From: Mucilaginibacter sp.
GTDB lineage: Bacteria > Bacteroidota > Bacteroidia > Sphingobacteriales > Sphingobacteriaceae
Direction of reading: 5' to 3'
Assembly: GCA_031292485.1 (NCBI GenBank)
Contig: JARLHA010000008.1
Span: 1-64,000 of the forward strand
Length of the DNA: 64,000 bases
Position numbers and translations under genes: made by a program. This document shows positions 1 through 9,100 of the stretch, in pieces; the stretch's first letter is position 1, and the number at the start of each line of letters is the position of its first letter. The notes below the pieces were generated by a model. That model made no database searches, had not been told where the DNA came from, and was given only the letters and a program-made list of their open reading frames with translations.

Positions 1-261
1 CCTTCCAAAGCGGATTTTCCTAATCTGAAACAAGAAAAATCTGATAAGGGAAAACGACATCCCTTAATGCATAGGCAAATAATGATGTTCAAGGCATGGC
101 TGAGAGGAATACACCACCACTGTTCACACTTGCAAAGGTACATTGATGAGTTTTGTTACAGATTTAACCGGCTTAAGTATCTGGACAATATGTTTCACAA
201 CCTTGTCAAAACCATGATTGGAAACGGACCGATATATCTGCAAAAATCATGGATTGTTTAA
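1..261 (+). mobile_element. IS1595-family (ISXO2-like) transposase, C-terminal remnant
   Basis: The frame is open from the first base of the window to the stop at 259-261, so the 5' part lies outside. The visible residues include SDKGK, an HRQIMMFKAWLRGIHHH stretch and LQRYIDEFCYRFNR. These resemble the last segment of the DDE domain of ISXO2-like (IS1595) transposases as I know the family. Its end overlaps, in another frame, the start of the histidine-kinase coding region at 218, which suggests that the element inserted into the kinase gene. Terminal inverted repeats and target duplications could not be placed because only one end is visible. It may be an intact IS whose right end falls near 230-260, or a decayed fragment. 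Confidence 0.72.
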
Positions 262-928
262 ACGCCTTATTCTATCGCATAATATCAGGGCGCCAATTGC
301 AAAGATTATAAGCCTTATTGATCTTCTTAAGGATGAATGTGTTAATCATGATGATAATGCCCAAATCCTGATTAAATATTTAACCGATTCAGCAATGTCA
401 CTGGATGAAGTTATTAACGACCTGACCAATATTTTATCTGTTAGCAGGGCCGAAAATCAAAATATTGAGCTTGTAAATTTACCGGATATAATTAATTCGG
501 TACAGGATAGCCTTGAGGTGCAGATACGTGAATCTGGCACTTCATTACAAATTTATATTGATGAAAATGCCATGTACTTTAATTCTATTAAAAGTTATGT
601 GAACAGCATTATTTTCAATCTGGTGAGTAATGCTATTAAATACAGCAAAAGAGATATTCATCCCAGTATCATCATTAAAGCAAAAAAATATGACGACAGG
701 CTCCTTCTGGTTATTACGGACTATGGAATCGGGATCGATCTGAATAAAGCCGGTACCGATCTTTTTGGCCTGTATAAGCGGTTTAACTTCAGCAAAGAAG
801 GCAGGGGTTTAGGTTTGTATATGACGAAAACCCAGGTCGAATCATTGGGTGGAACGATTGATGTATCGAGTCACCTGGGCGTAGGTACCACATTTACCAT
901 ATCTCTCCAGCTAAAACATAATAATTAA
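218..928 (+). CDS. Sensor histidine kinase catalytic part, probably 5'-truncated
   Basis: The 236 residues carry a phosphoacceptor H-box (SHNIRAP, His21) and a full HATPase_c domain: N box NLVSNAIKYS, G1 box DYGIGID, G2 box GRGLGLYM, and a terminal GGTIDVSS/GVGTTF segment. It would autophosphorylate on His and pass the phosphate to a response regulator. No PAS, HAMP or membrane segment precedes the H-box, only about 20 residues. The only possible start is TTG at 218, directly after an in-frame TGA at 215-217. Transposase sequence runs through the same bases in another frame, so the sensory half was probably removed by the IS. Whether the remnant is still expressed is unknown. No cognate regulator is adjacent. 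Confidence 0.85.
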   Translation: METDRYICKNHGLFKRLILSHNIRAPIAKIISLIDLLKDECVNHDDNAQILIKYLTDSAMSLDEVINDLTNILSVSRAENQNIELVNLPDIINSVQDSLEVQIRESGTSLQIYIDENAMYFNSIKSYVNSIIFNLVSNAIKYSKRDIHPSIIIKAKKYDDRLLLVITDYGIGIDLNKAGTDLFGLYKRFNFSKEGRGLGLYMTKTQVESLGGTIDVSSHLGVGTTFTISLQLKHNN

Positions 929-953
929 ACATGCTGCAGGCCGCAGCATGTTT
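927..953 (+). terminator. Hairpin terminator after the kinase
   Basis: A perfect 11-bp stem (AAACATGCTGC and its complement, loop AGGCC) begins inside the kinase stop codon. Only a short TTT follows, so it is a stem-loop without a strong U-tract. Confidence 0.55.
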
Positions 954-1040
954 ATGCCCAACATCAATGTATTAAATGACGCCCGTCATGAATTGGGGAA
1001 CTATTTGAAAATACCTTTGATTATCTAAAAACCAACGGAT

Positions 1041-2144
1041 ATGAACGCAATAATAACCAACGATGAGAATCAGGTAATAGAAGCAATAAAATACAGGCCG
1101 GCTGTATCCATTATTTTACCGTTCGACTCAGAAATATCCTTAAAAAGCGAAATGGATCATAAACTGAAGATTGCGCTTGAGAAGGTGAAGCGGCAACTGT
1201 TATCAGTTTACCCTGATGAAAAGGCCTATGTGGTGATTAATAAATTACAAAAGCTAATTGCCGGTTTGCAATATGATATGAGTAAAAAAAGCATGGCAAT
1301 TTTTGTTTCACCATTAACCGAAAAAGTAATTTATCTTGATATTGAGGTGAAGGAAAAATTGATCATTGATGAATCTTTTGAAATTCGCGACCTTGTTTAC
1401 AATCAGAAGGAAATCCTGAAATATATCCTGCTGATCTTAAGCGCTGAAACATCAAAAATGTTCCGCGTTACCGGTACTGAATTTATTCATATAAAATCTA
1501 CCGTGCCGGAGAATATACATGCTTATGAGAACGACATAAGCGAACGGGTTTCGAACTTTTCTGATCCCGATAATCGTAAAGAAGACATATTAAACAAATA
1601 TGTTCAGCATATTGATCATGGCCTCACTGATGCCCTGAAGGAATTTCATTTACCTGTTTTTATTGCCGGTGCCGAAAGGACACTTGGGCATTTTAAAAAA
1701 ATTACAAAAAACGAAAAAAATATAGTGCATTTCATACATGGGAATTTCATAGATTCCACAGAACCGGAAATTCTTGAACTGATGAAACCGTATACTGCAA
1801 ATTGGGGAAGTATCATGGAACGCAATGTTTTAAGGGAATTGGAAAAGGCCATGGATCAAAAAAAACTGGCAGCAGGCATGAAAGAGGTTTGGCAGGCAGC
1901 TGCGCATAAAAACAATCGCTTACTGGTAGTGGAAAAAGACTTTATGTATCCTGCGCACCTTGGCCTATCTGCCGATAGTATCTACCAGGAGGATATAAGT
2001 TTAAACCGGCCTTTTTACATAAAGGATGCCGTTGACGAGGTGATTGAAAAAGTATTGGAAAGTGGCGGTGAAGTTGAATTTGTTGACAATGGTTCACTTA
2101 ATAATTATGAGCATATTGCATTGGTTGAATATTACAGTAATTAG
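1041..2144 (+). CDS. eRF1-like baeRF-family protein, possible ribosome hibernation/rescue factor
   Basis: This 367-residue soluble protein resembles the bacterial archaeo-eukaryotic release-factor-like (baeRF) families. It has an N-terminal alpha/beta part (about 1-130), a central eRF1 domain-2-like part (about 130-280, with a PVFIAGAERTLGHF strand-loop) and a C-terminal domain-3/L7Ae-like part (about 285-365) ending in NNYEHIALVEYY. Members of this superfamily include Balon, a factor that binds the A site of idle ribosomes. No GGQ tripeptide is visible, so peptide release is unlikely, and a stress or hibernation role is inferred. It is followed after 9 bp by a PfkB-type kinase, so the two are probably co-transcribed. 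Family assignment rests on recalled sequence character, not on a search. Confidence 0.7.
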   Translation: MNAIITNDENQVIEAIKYRPAVSIILPFDSEISLKSEMDHKLKIALEKVKRQLLSVYPDEKAYVVINKLQKLIAGLQYDMSKKSMAIFVSPLTEKVIYLDIEVKEKLIIDESFEIRDLVYNQKEILKYILLILSAETSKMFRVTGTEFIHIKSTVPENIHAYENDISERVSNFSDPDNRKEDILNKYVQHIDHGLTDALKEFHLPVFIAGAERTLGHFKKITKNEKNIVHFIHGNFIDSTEPEILELMKPYTANWGSIMERNVLRELEKAMDQKKLAAGMKEVWQAAAHKNNRLLVVEKDFMYPAHLGLSADSIYQEDISLNRPFYIKDAVDEVIEKVLESGGEVEFVDNGSLNNYEHIALVEYYSN

Positions 2145-2153
2145 TAAAAAAAT

Positions 2154-3110
2154 ATGACGCCATCAATTATTACGATAACGTTTAATCCGGCGCTTGATAA
2201 AAGCGTGACAGTTGAAGCGTTGGTCCCGGAAAAAAAACTAAAATGCACAAGCCCGATATACGAACCCGGCGGCGGTGGTATTAATGTTGCCAGGGCAATC
2301 AGAAAACTTGGCGGCAGTGCAGTTGCTTGTTTCCTTGCCGGCGGCGATGCCGGAAAAGAGATCGGCCGGTTGCTTGCTGATGAGCAGGTTGGAACAATGG
2401 TTACCGAAATTGGCGGTAGAACAAGGGAAAACCTGGTGGTTTTCGAAAGTTCGGTTCAGGTGCAGTATCTTTTTGATATGCCCGGGCCCAAGATCACAGT
2501 TGAGGAGATTTCAGCCTTTTTGCAGCGAATAGAGCTGGTGCCTGGGGTAAAATTCATCGTTGCTAGCGGGAGCCTGCCTGAAAGTGTTCCGGCTGATGTT
2601 TTTGCCAGGATAGCACGCATTGCAAAAAGAAAAGGTGCAAAATTGATCGTGGATACTTCAGGCGAAGCCTTAAGCCTTGCTTTGGAAGAAGGAGTATATT
2701 TAATAAAGCCAAACCTTCGTGAACTGGCGCTGCTTGTAGGCGAAGAAACCCTGGAACCGGAACACGCAGTTGATTTTGCCAGGGAGTTGATTGATAGTGG
2801 GGGGAGTGAGGCAATTGTGGTTTCAATGGGATCCCTCGGAGCGCTAATGGTGACAAAAACTGATGTGCTGAGAATAACCCCACCCGGGTTAAATATAAAA
2901 AGCACAGTAGGGGCAGGAGATAGCCTCGTTGCCGGTATTGTACTGAGTTTAGATCAGGGCAAAAGTATTGAAGAGGCGGTTCAGTACGGTGTAGCATGCG
3001 GCTCGGCGGCAACACTTAATCCCGGTACACAGTTATGCTCAAAAGCTGACGCAGATGACATTTTTGAAGTGATACAGAAAAAAGCAGACGTCAAACGGCT
3101 GACTGTCTGA
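2154..3110 (+). CDS. PfkB-family sugar kinase (1-phosphofructokinase / 6-phosphofructokinase 2 type)
   Basis: This is a ribokinase-fold kinase of 318 residues, the normal length. It opens with ITITFNPALDKS, has the substrate-side GGGGINVARAI glycine motif (about 39-49), and carries the signature GAGDS with the catalytic Asp near residue 252. The N-terminal NPALD pattern is typical of the hexose-phosphate group (FruK, PfkB, LacC) rather than ribokinase. It should phosphorylate fructose-1-P, fructose-6-P or tagatose-6-P, and the exact substrate cannot be read from sequence. The 9-bp gap to the upstream baeRF gene suggests one operon. The following gene, idi, is convergent with only about 30 bp between and no clear terminator. 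Confidence 0.85.
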   Translation: MTPSIITITFNPALDKSVTVEALVPEKKLKCTSPIYEPGGGGINVARAIRKLGGSAVACFLAGGDAGKEIGRLLADEQVGTMVTEIGGRTRENLVVFESSVQVQYLFDMPGPKITVEEISAFLQRIELVPGVKFIVASGSLPESVPADVFARIARIAKRKGAKLIVDTSGEALSLALEEGVYLIKPNLRELALLVGEETLEPEHAVDFARELIDSGGSEAIVVSMGSLGALMVTKTDVLRITPPGLNIKSTVGAGDSLVAGIVLSLDQGKSIEEAVQYGVACGSAATLNPGTQLCSKADADDIFEVIQKKADVKRLTV

Positions 3111-3139
3111 ATTTAACAGGCATGCGAAAGTCAAAGTGC

Positions 3140-3661
3140 TTAAAATATCTGTTTGTGGATTTCAATAACCTTTTCAAAACAAATTTTTAACCATTCGGTA
3201 TATAGGCCGGGATTTAGTTTCAGGTCAGCTGCCAGTTCTTCCACGCTTATAAACTCAAACGCGGCAACTTCGTTTGGCTCGGGTATCGGAGCGCAATCGC
3301 TTACTCCCCAAAATACGTGGTCAAGTTCATGTTCCGACATGCCGTCTTCAAAACCCGCCCGGTAAATAAAATTGAAGGCATAGTGCAGTTCGCATTCCAT
3401 GCCCATTTCTTCATATAGCCGTCTGTGGGCGGCATCAAGTGTTTTTTCCCCGGGGGGTGGATGGCTGCAGCAGGTATTGGTCCATTTGCCGCCTGAGTGG
3501 TATTTATTATGAGCCCTTTGCTGCAATAAAAGCGCTCCACTTTTGTTAAAGATAAAAATGGAGAATGCCCGGTGAAGGACACCAAGCCTGTGGGCCTCCA
3601 TTTTTTCCATAGTGCCGGTCATATTATCCAGCTCATCAACTAAAATTACGCGCTCGATCAA
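3140..3661 (-). CDS. idi: Isopentenyl-diphosphate delta-isomerase, type 1
   Basis: The 173-residue Nudix-fold enzyme interconverts IPP and DMAPP for isoprenoids (quinones, carotenoids, undecaprenyl phosphate). It shows the WTNTCCSHP motif with the catalytic Cys at residue 65, metal-binding His residues (AHRLGVLHRAF), the Nudix-like AAHRRLYEEMGM helix and the second catalytic site in EHELDHVF. Length and motif spacing match bacterial type 1 Idi. The residue before the catalytic Cys is also Cys, where E. coli has Val. It stands alone on the minus strand, convergent with the pfkB-like gene. Confidence 0.93.
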   Translation of the reverse strand: MIERVILVDELDNMTGTMEKMEAHRLGVLHRAFSIFIFNKSGALLLQQRAHNKYHSGGKWTNTCCSHPPPGEKTLDAAHRRLYEEMGMECELHYAFNFIYRAGFEDGMSEHELDHVFWGVSDCAPIPEPNEVAAFEFISVEELAADLKLNPGLYTEWLKICFEKVIEIHKQIF

Positions 3662-3834
3662 TTTAAATTCCTCTTATTTCTTTGCATATGGCACATTCCG
3701 GAGCCTGAATTTCTATTGAACACACCGGGTATTTTTTTGGCAATTATGCTGAAAAAATCCTGAATGATAAGAAAAAAAACAAATTATCTGAACCCCAATT
3801 AATTAAGGGGTTTCTAAAAGTTAAGCAATGGTTA

Positions 3835-3863
3835 TTGTATCCGTATTAATAACCGTATTTTTG
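3835..3863 (+). promoter_or_regulatory. Bacteroidota-type promoter for the pseudouridine synthase
   Basis: A TATTTTTG box (3856-3863) fits the TAnnTTTG -7 consensus, with a TTG at 3835-3837 18 bp upstream. Transcription would start close to 3870, giving a very short or absent leader. This argues for the ATG at 3870 rather than the one at 3828. Confidence 0.45.
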
Positions 3864-3869
3864 CAGGCT

Positions 3870-4589
3870 ATGAAGTTTCCAAAATTTGCCGACCTGATTT
3901 TATTTGAAGATGATGACATTATTGTGGTGAACAAACCGCCGTTTATCAGTTCGCTGGACGAACGCGAAGGCGGAGAAGTGAATATGCTGCGGCTGGCCAA
4001 AGCTTACTCAGATGACGCGCAGATCTGTCACCGGCTGGATAAAGAGACGTCAGGGTCGCTTATAATCGCTAAAAATCCGGAAGCCTATCGTTTTGTATCC
4101 ATGCAGTTTGAAAAGCGACAGGTTAAAAAGGTGTATCATGCTATTATTGACGGCACCCATGTTTTTGAGGACCTGCTGGTAGATTTACCCATATTAAACG
4201 TAGGCAAGGGAAATGTTACCATTAGCCGGCAGGAAGGCAAAAGGGCCGAAACCTGGTTTAAATCGTTAAAATACTTTAAACACTATACGTTGGTGGAATG
4301 CCGGCCGGTTACGGGCCGGATGCACCAGATCCGCATCCACCTGGCCACCCAAAGGGCCTCTATTGCAGGGGACGAAATGTACAAGGGGCAGCCGGTTTTC
4401 CTGTCGAAGATCAAACGTAAATATCATTTGGGCAAAGACCAGGAGGAACAGCCCATCATGAAACGCTTTGCCCTGCATGCCTACGAAGTAACCTTTAAGT
4501 TACTAAACGGCGAACCTGTAACGATTCATGCGCCTTATCCAAAGGACTTTGAAACATTATTGAAACAGCTGGAAAAGTTTGATGTGTAA
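3870..4589 (+). CDS. RluA-family RNA pseudouridine synthase
   Basis: The protein of 239 residues from this start isomerises uridine to pseudouridine in rRNA or tRNA. It contains the RluA signature HRLDKETSG with the catalytic Asp, preceded by IIVVNKPPF and followed by the RMHQIRIHLA motif and a C-terminal HAYEVTF strand. There is no S4 domain, so it is the short RluA/RluC-like form. Which RNA position is modified cannot be deduced. The frame extends to an ATG at 3828, but the promoter-like box at 3856-3863 and the normal family N-terminus (KFPKFADLILFEDDD) favour 3870. It ends 8 bp before the convergent lipoprotein gene. Confidence 0.88.
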   Translation: MKFPKFADLILFEDDDIIVVNKPPFISSLDEREGGEVNMLRLAKAYSDDAQICHRLDKETSGSLIIAKNPEAYRFVSMQFEKRQVKKVYHAIIDGTHVFEDLLVDLPILNVGKGNVTISRQEGKRAETWFKSLKYFKHYTLVECRPVTGRMHQIRIHLATQRASIAGDEMYKGQPVFLSKIKRKYHLGKDQEEQPIMKRFALHAYEVTFKLLNGEPVTIHAPYPKDFETLLKQLEKFDV

Positions 4590-4597
4590 TATAGCGA

Positions 4598-5521
4598 TCA
4601 ATCTTGAATAAACCCTTCTCTTCGGTATTTTGAAATAAGTTTCTTAGCATTAACCGTGTCTTTTCTTGCTAACGAATTGAAATATGGATTGATTAGTTTA
4701 TTCGTTTTGCTATCGGGGAAATTCTTTTGCAAATAGCTATATGCTGTTTTAAAATACGGGTTTATATTTTGAGACCCGTAATCTAATATGGGGGAATTAT
4801 CCATGCCTTCAAATAGTATCGATAAATAGCCGATCCAATTGTTCTTGCATGATGCAGAAATAATGATATTTGGGTTTTCAGAAGAAAACCTTTCCCACCA
4901 AATTGTTCTTTCTGCCAATTGATCTGGACCGATAGTCAAGGCAGCGTCATCAGTGAGCCTTTGTTTACTCTCAATATTTAGTTGAGCCAAATATTCTTTC
5001 ATTGCTGGCGAAACATGACCATAAAACCATCTGGCTACAAAATCAAGGTCTTGTCCAATGTATACATCTCCTTCACTCATATAAACCATAACCCCATTTT
5101 CCTTAAGTTTTCTGGCAATCAATTGTAATTTTACGGAAAGGTTTGATATGTTTTTTGAATTTGAATCTGTCAATAATGAATCATATTTAATGGACGTATC
5201 TCTCAAGGGCAAGTCTTCAATGGTATTCGATAGTTTTCCGTAATAGCTGTCAAAAAGCATAAATGCAGTATCGCAGACGTTTTGTTTTTGATTCTTAAAA
5301 AGCTCAACAAATTTTTTCACCGCGATGGTTGAGTTTTCTATGTTGGACGTGTCGAGTTTAGAAAGAAATGAACTGTATTCCTTGAATAGGGGGTTATTAT
5401 AAGGTTGGTTGTTTTTTTTAGAATTAAACCGCGTGGTTGTTGTGGTTTTATTTTTTGAACCTTGATTACAAGCAATTAGAAATAAAAAAACCAGCAAAAA
5501 GAAAAGAAGATTCTTTATCAT
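4598..5521 (-). CDS. Uncharacterised lipoprotein
   Basis: I do not recognise this 307-residue protein. The N-terminus is a clear SPII signal: a hydrophobic FFLLVFLFL core and a lipobox ending LIAC. A Lys/Thr/Asn-rich linker follows. The rest is mixed charged and polar, with an alpha-helical look to about residue 130 and a WFYGHVSP...MKEYLAQL stretch near the middle. It is likely anchored in the outer or inner membrane facing the periplasm. Gene and upstream DNA are AT-richer than the neighbouring metabolic genes, which may point to recent acquisition. It is transcribed alone. The next gene upstream on this strand is the SRP RNA. Confidence 0.75.
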   Translation of the reverse strand: MIKNLLFFLLVFLFLIACNQGSKNKTTTTTRFNSKKNNQPYNNPLFKEYSSFLSKLDTSNIENSTIAVKKFVELFKNQKQNVCDTAFMLFDSYYGKLSNTIEDLPLRDTSIKYDSLLTDSNSKNISNLSVKLQLIARKLKENGVMVYMSEGDVYIGQDLDFVARWFYGHVSPAMKEYLAQLNIESKQRLTDDAALTIGPDQLAERTIWWERFSSENPNIIISASCKNNWIGYLSILFEGMDNSPILDYGSQNINPYFKTAYSYLQKNFPDSKTNKLINPYFNSLARKDTVNAKKLISKYRREGFIQD

Positions 5522-5732
5522 AAATAGCTTAGGGATTATGGTTTAAATATAAATATAAAAACGGGTTCCCATCTAAATAAAGGAATTATTTAACTCAAAA
5601 TTCATTCTGTTAAACAGCTATAAAGGGTGTTTAGCGTAAGATGGAAATTTAAATAAAAGGATAAAGACGTAAAAAATCAATTGGGTTGATGTTTTATTGC
5701 TCAAATGTCTCAGGGTAAAAAAAAGAAAACAA

Positions 5733-5836
5733 AAAAAGGGTAAGCTACTTTTATCGCGCCGCTCAACTCTCTACCCTTGCTGCGTTCCCACCCTGGGGGA
5801 GTTCAAGAGGAGCTGGCCGTAAAAGACTTACCCCGG
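5733..5836 (-). ncRNA. ffs: Signal recognition particle RNA, small bacterial type (4.5S)
   Basis: Read on the minus strand, about 104 nt form one long hairpin. The outer helix pairs GGGTAAG with CTTACCC and CTTTTA with TAAAAG. The tip carries the conserved Ffh-binding region GGGAACGCAGCAAGGGTA, which corresponds to GGAAGCAGCCAAGG in the E. coli RNA. A run of seven U residues after CTTACCC serves as terminator. The RNA joins Ffh protein in co-translational targeting of membrane proteins. The tip variant matches what I know of Bacteroidota SRP RNAs. The 5' end is set by the promoter box just upstream. Confidence 0.9.
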
Positions 5837-5838
5837 CG

Positions 5839-5846
5839 CAAAGATA
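5839..5846 (-). promoter_or_regulatory. -7 box of the SRP RNA gene
   Basis: TATCTTTG on the minus strand fits TAnnTTTG and lies about 3-5 nt before the GGGG that begins the RNA. No clear -33 TTG is visible. Confidence 0.6.
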
Positions 5847-5893
5847 GAAAAAGGTTTGTTTTTGGTTAATAAATTGTTAAAAAAGCCTTCGGC

Positions 5894-6080
5894 GTTGTAA
5901 TGTTGCAAGGTTTTAATGTTGTAAGGTTGTTTTTCAGTTAGTTACTGCCTGGTTATTTTTGACTAACTGGCATTATTATCGAAATAACCGGCGATTTTAT
6001 CAATAGCAACGCAGTATTTATTCAAAAAAGCAGCGTAAAAACCTAACATTACAACTTTTCAACCTTCCAACCTTTCAACC
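5894..6080. repeat. Interrupted word-type inverted repeat
   Basis: The left part (5894-5929) repeats GTTGTAATGTTG-like words and the right part (6041-6080) holds their complements (ACATTACAAC, CAACCTTCCAACC). The two are separated by about 110 bp. This fills most of the gap between the SRP RNA and the GH92 gene end, and no ORF of note lies here. Confidence 0.5.
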
Positions 6081-6105
6081 AAAATCAACTTTACAACTTC
6101 TCAAA

Positions 6106-9100
6106 CTATTCAACCGTAATTTCGTCGGCAAAAATGTACGAAGGCTCACCCTTGCTTTCGTGCCAGGCGGGTAAAGGGCCATATTGTTTGGCTACCAATT
6201 TAATATAACGGGCATTTACGTTTAACGGCGCCGTAAATTCCTGGGTTTGCACATTAAGGTCTGTTATATCCACTTTGGTGTTTATAGTGGCCGCCAGCTT
6301 ATAATTAACCCCGTCATCCGAAACCCAATATTCAACTGCTGGCGGAAAAACAATCCATGAGCGGGTATCCTGTAAGGTACCCAAACTAACCCGTTTAATT
6401 GGCTTCACTTGCCCCATATCTACAATAGCAACCAGGTGGTTGCCCTGGTAGCCCTGCCAGTTGCCCAGTCGCCAGTTGGCTTTACCCCGGATGCCGTTAA
6501 TTAGCGCATTATCGCCTTCGTCGGCATAGTTTGCCAGGTATTTATTTACCAGCGTTAACTTTATGTCGCTCCTGATTTTAAAAAAAGTGCCTTCATCTAC
6601 AAAACTGTTTTTCCCATTTTCAATGGCAATAGCTTTTATTGTGGTATTGGTTGAAATATGGATCGGCGACGAATACAGTGTTGAACTTGCCGATGGCACG
6701 GTGCCGTCCAGCGTGTAATAAATTTTTGCCGCAGTATCGGCACATTTTATTTGGATATCAAAAGGTTCTTTAAATGCTTTGGCCGGGGCGATAATGTAGG
6801 GGTTGGGTATAATGAGTTCATCTGTGATCCTCGAAGTTGGTTTTTCAAGGTCCTGCACAAATAATTTATTGGGTAGCCTGCCGGTAAACACCTCAAAAGT
6901 ACCGCCGTTGGCAATATCCGCATAATCAAGGTGTATTTTATTGTACAATCTTTTATTCAGGTTCATCCCCTGCAAATAAATGTTACTACTGCTGATATTT
7001 GCCCCTGAATTAAGGATAGTGAATTTTTTGCCATTCTCCAGATTGATCACAGCTTTATCAAACTGTGGCATACCAATTTGAAATTGTTGCTGGCCCGGGG
7101 CAATATTATAGATCCCCAGCGAACTGATAACATACCAGGCGGACATCTGCCCGCAATCTTCGTTACCTGAAAGACCGTCAGGCTTATCGCTGTATTCTTC
7201 CCTTAAGATCTTATCTATATAATACTGGGTTTTCTCGGGCGAGTTGGTGAAGTTGTACAGGTAGGCCATATGGTGGCTTGGCTCATTTCCATGAGCATAC
7301 TGCCCGATCAATCCCGAAACATCATCCTGCTGCCGGCCGGTAAGTTTTGAATCTGTGGTAAACAGCTCATCCAGTTTGGCTTCAAAAGCGGCCTTTCCGC
7401 CCATCCTGTCTGCCAATGTCTCCACATCCTGCGGCGCTAAAAATGAATACTGCCACGAGTTTCCTTCGGTATAATTATTATTGATGTCGGTAGGTTCAAA
7501 CGGTGTGTACCAGCCCCCATTTGTACGGGCCTGCATAAAACCATTCTGGTTGTTATAATTGTTTTTCCAGTATTGCGCGCGTTGGATAAATGCCTTATAG
7601 TCATCCTGTTTGTTCAGCATTTTAGCCATTTGGGCAATGCACCAGTCGTCTATCGCATATTCCAATGTTTTTGAGACTGATTCTGGTTCATCATCTGCCA
7701 AAACAACACCATTCTTCCGGTACGAATCCAAACCAAATTGGTTGCGGTTTACGGCGGCTTTCATCGCGGTAAAGGCTTCTCCGGCATCAAAATCACGGAT
7801 TCCTTTGGCGTAGGCATCAACAATAACGGGTATAGAATGGTTGCCCACCATACAAAAAGTTTCGTTGGATGCCAGCGGCCATATGGGCAGCAAACCACCC
7901 TGCTCATACATCGCTAAAAATGACTTTATAAAATCCAGCGTTCGTTTGCGGTCTATCAGGTTAAGCAAAGGATCCTCTGCCCGGTAAGTATCCCATAAAG
8001 AGAATACGGTATAGTAATTAAAGTCATTGGCCATATGCACTTTTTGATCCATCCCGCGGTACTGGCCGTCCACATCGCTGTAAACATTGGGAGCCAGCAT
8101 CGCGTGGTATAAGGCCGTGTAAAAAATGGTCTGCTTTTTCTTTGCATAGTCAATAATCTGTTCTTTTTTTTGTTTAGGGGGATGATAATAGCCCGTTTGT
8201 GTATTGTACCCGGTAGGCGGGTTCATGTTTTGGCCTTCGCGCTGGTCGGAGGCGCTGGGGCCGCCACCTTCCACCTCAATTTTGCCCAATTCTTGCTCCC
8301 AAAGTGTTTTGGCTGTTTTTTCAACTTTTTTAAAGTCGAAGTCGGGCACTTCGGCATCCAGGTTTCTCAAAGCGCCATCGGTACTCACCGATGAAATACC
8401 AACTTTTGCAACTACTTCCCTGGGGTCATTAAACCGGATATACATTTTAACGTTCTTACCCTGCAATTTGCTTTTGCCTGGTTGCAGGGTATCATTCAGG
8501 GCAATCCCATAGGTCTTGAACGGTTTTGAAAATTTCGCATAAAAATAAACCGACTGATCCGCCGCCCATGACTTTGATTCCCTGAAACCTCGGATCTCAT
8601 GATCATTTACCACTTCGATCCAGGAATCCAGCACCAGGTCGCGGTGTAGGAGGTCGATGATGATATTGGCTTCGCTTGTTTTTGGGAAAGAATAACGGTG
8701 AACGCCAACGCGGGTACTTGCGGTAAGCTCCGCATCAATATTATATTTGTCAAGGTGTGTTTTATAGTAACCCGGAGTAGCTATTTCGTTTTTCTTTTTA
8801 AATCCTGAAATATATTCCGTGTTTTTTAATTTTGGCTCGCCGGTAGTCGGCATAAATAACACATCACAGTAATCTTCTATACCGGTTCCGCTTAAATGGG
8901 TGTGCGAGAAGCCGTAAACCAGGGTATCAGTGTAATAATAGCCAGAGCAGCCATCCCAGCCATCCAATCGGGTATCAGGACTTAGCTGAACCATTCCAAA
9001 CGGTACAGTCGCACCAGGGTAAGTATGCCCGTGACCGCCTGTGCCGATAAAAGGGTTAACAAATTGCGTGTAATCTTTTTTTCTTTGAGCTGATGACGAT

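Noticed and set aside
67..261. 64-codon ORF as an independent gene
   Set aside because: The frame is open from base 1 and matches the end of an IS1595-type transposase, so the ATG at 67 is internal.
2456..3015. Two antisense ORFs of about 150 codons over the sugar kinase
   Set aside because: They overlap a clear PfkB-family gene, have Ser/Pro/Leu-rich translations without motifs, and reflect the codon bias of the sense strand.
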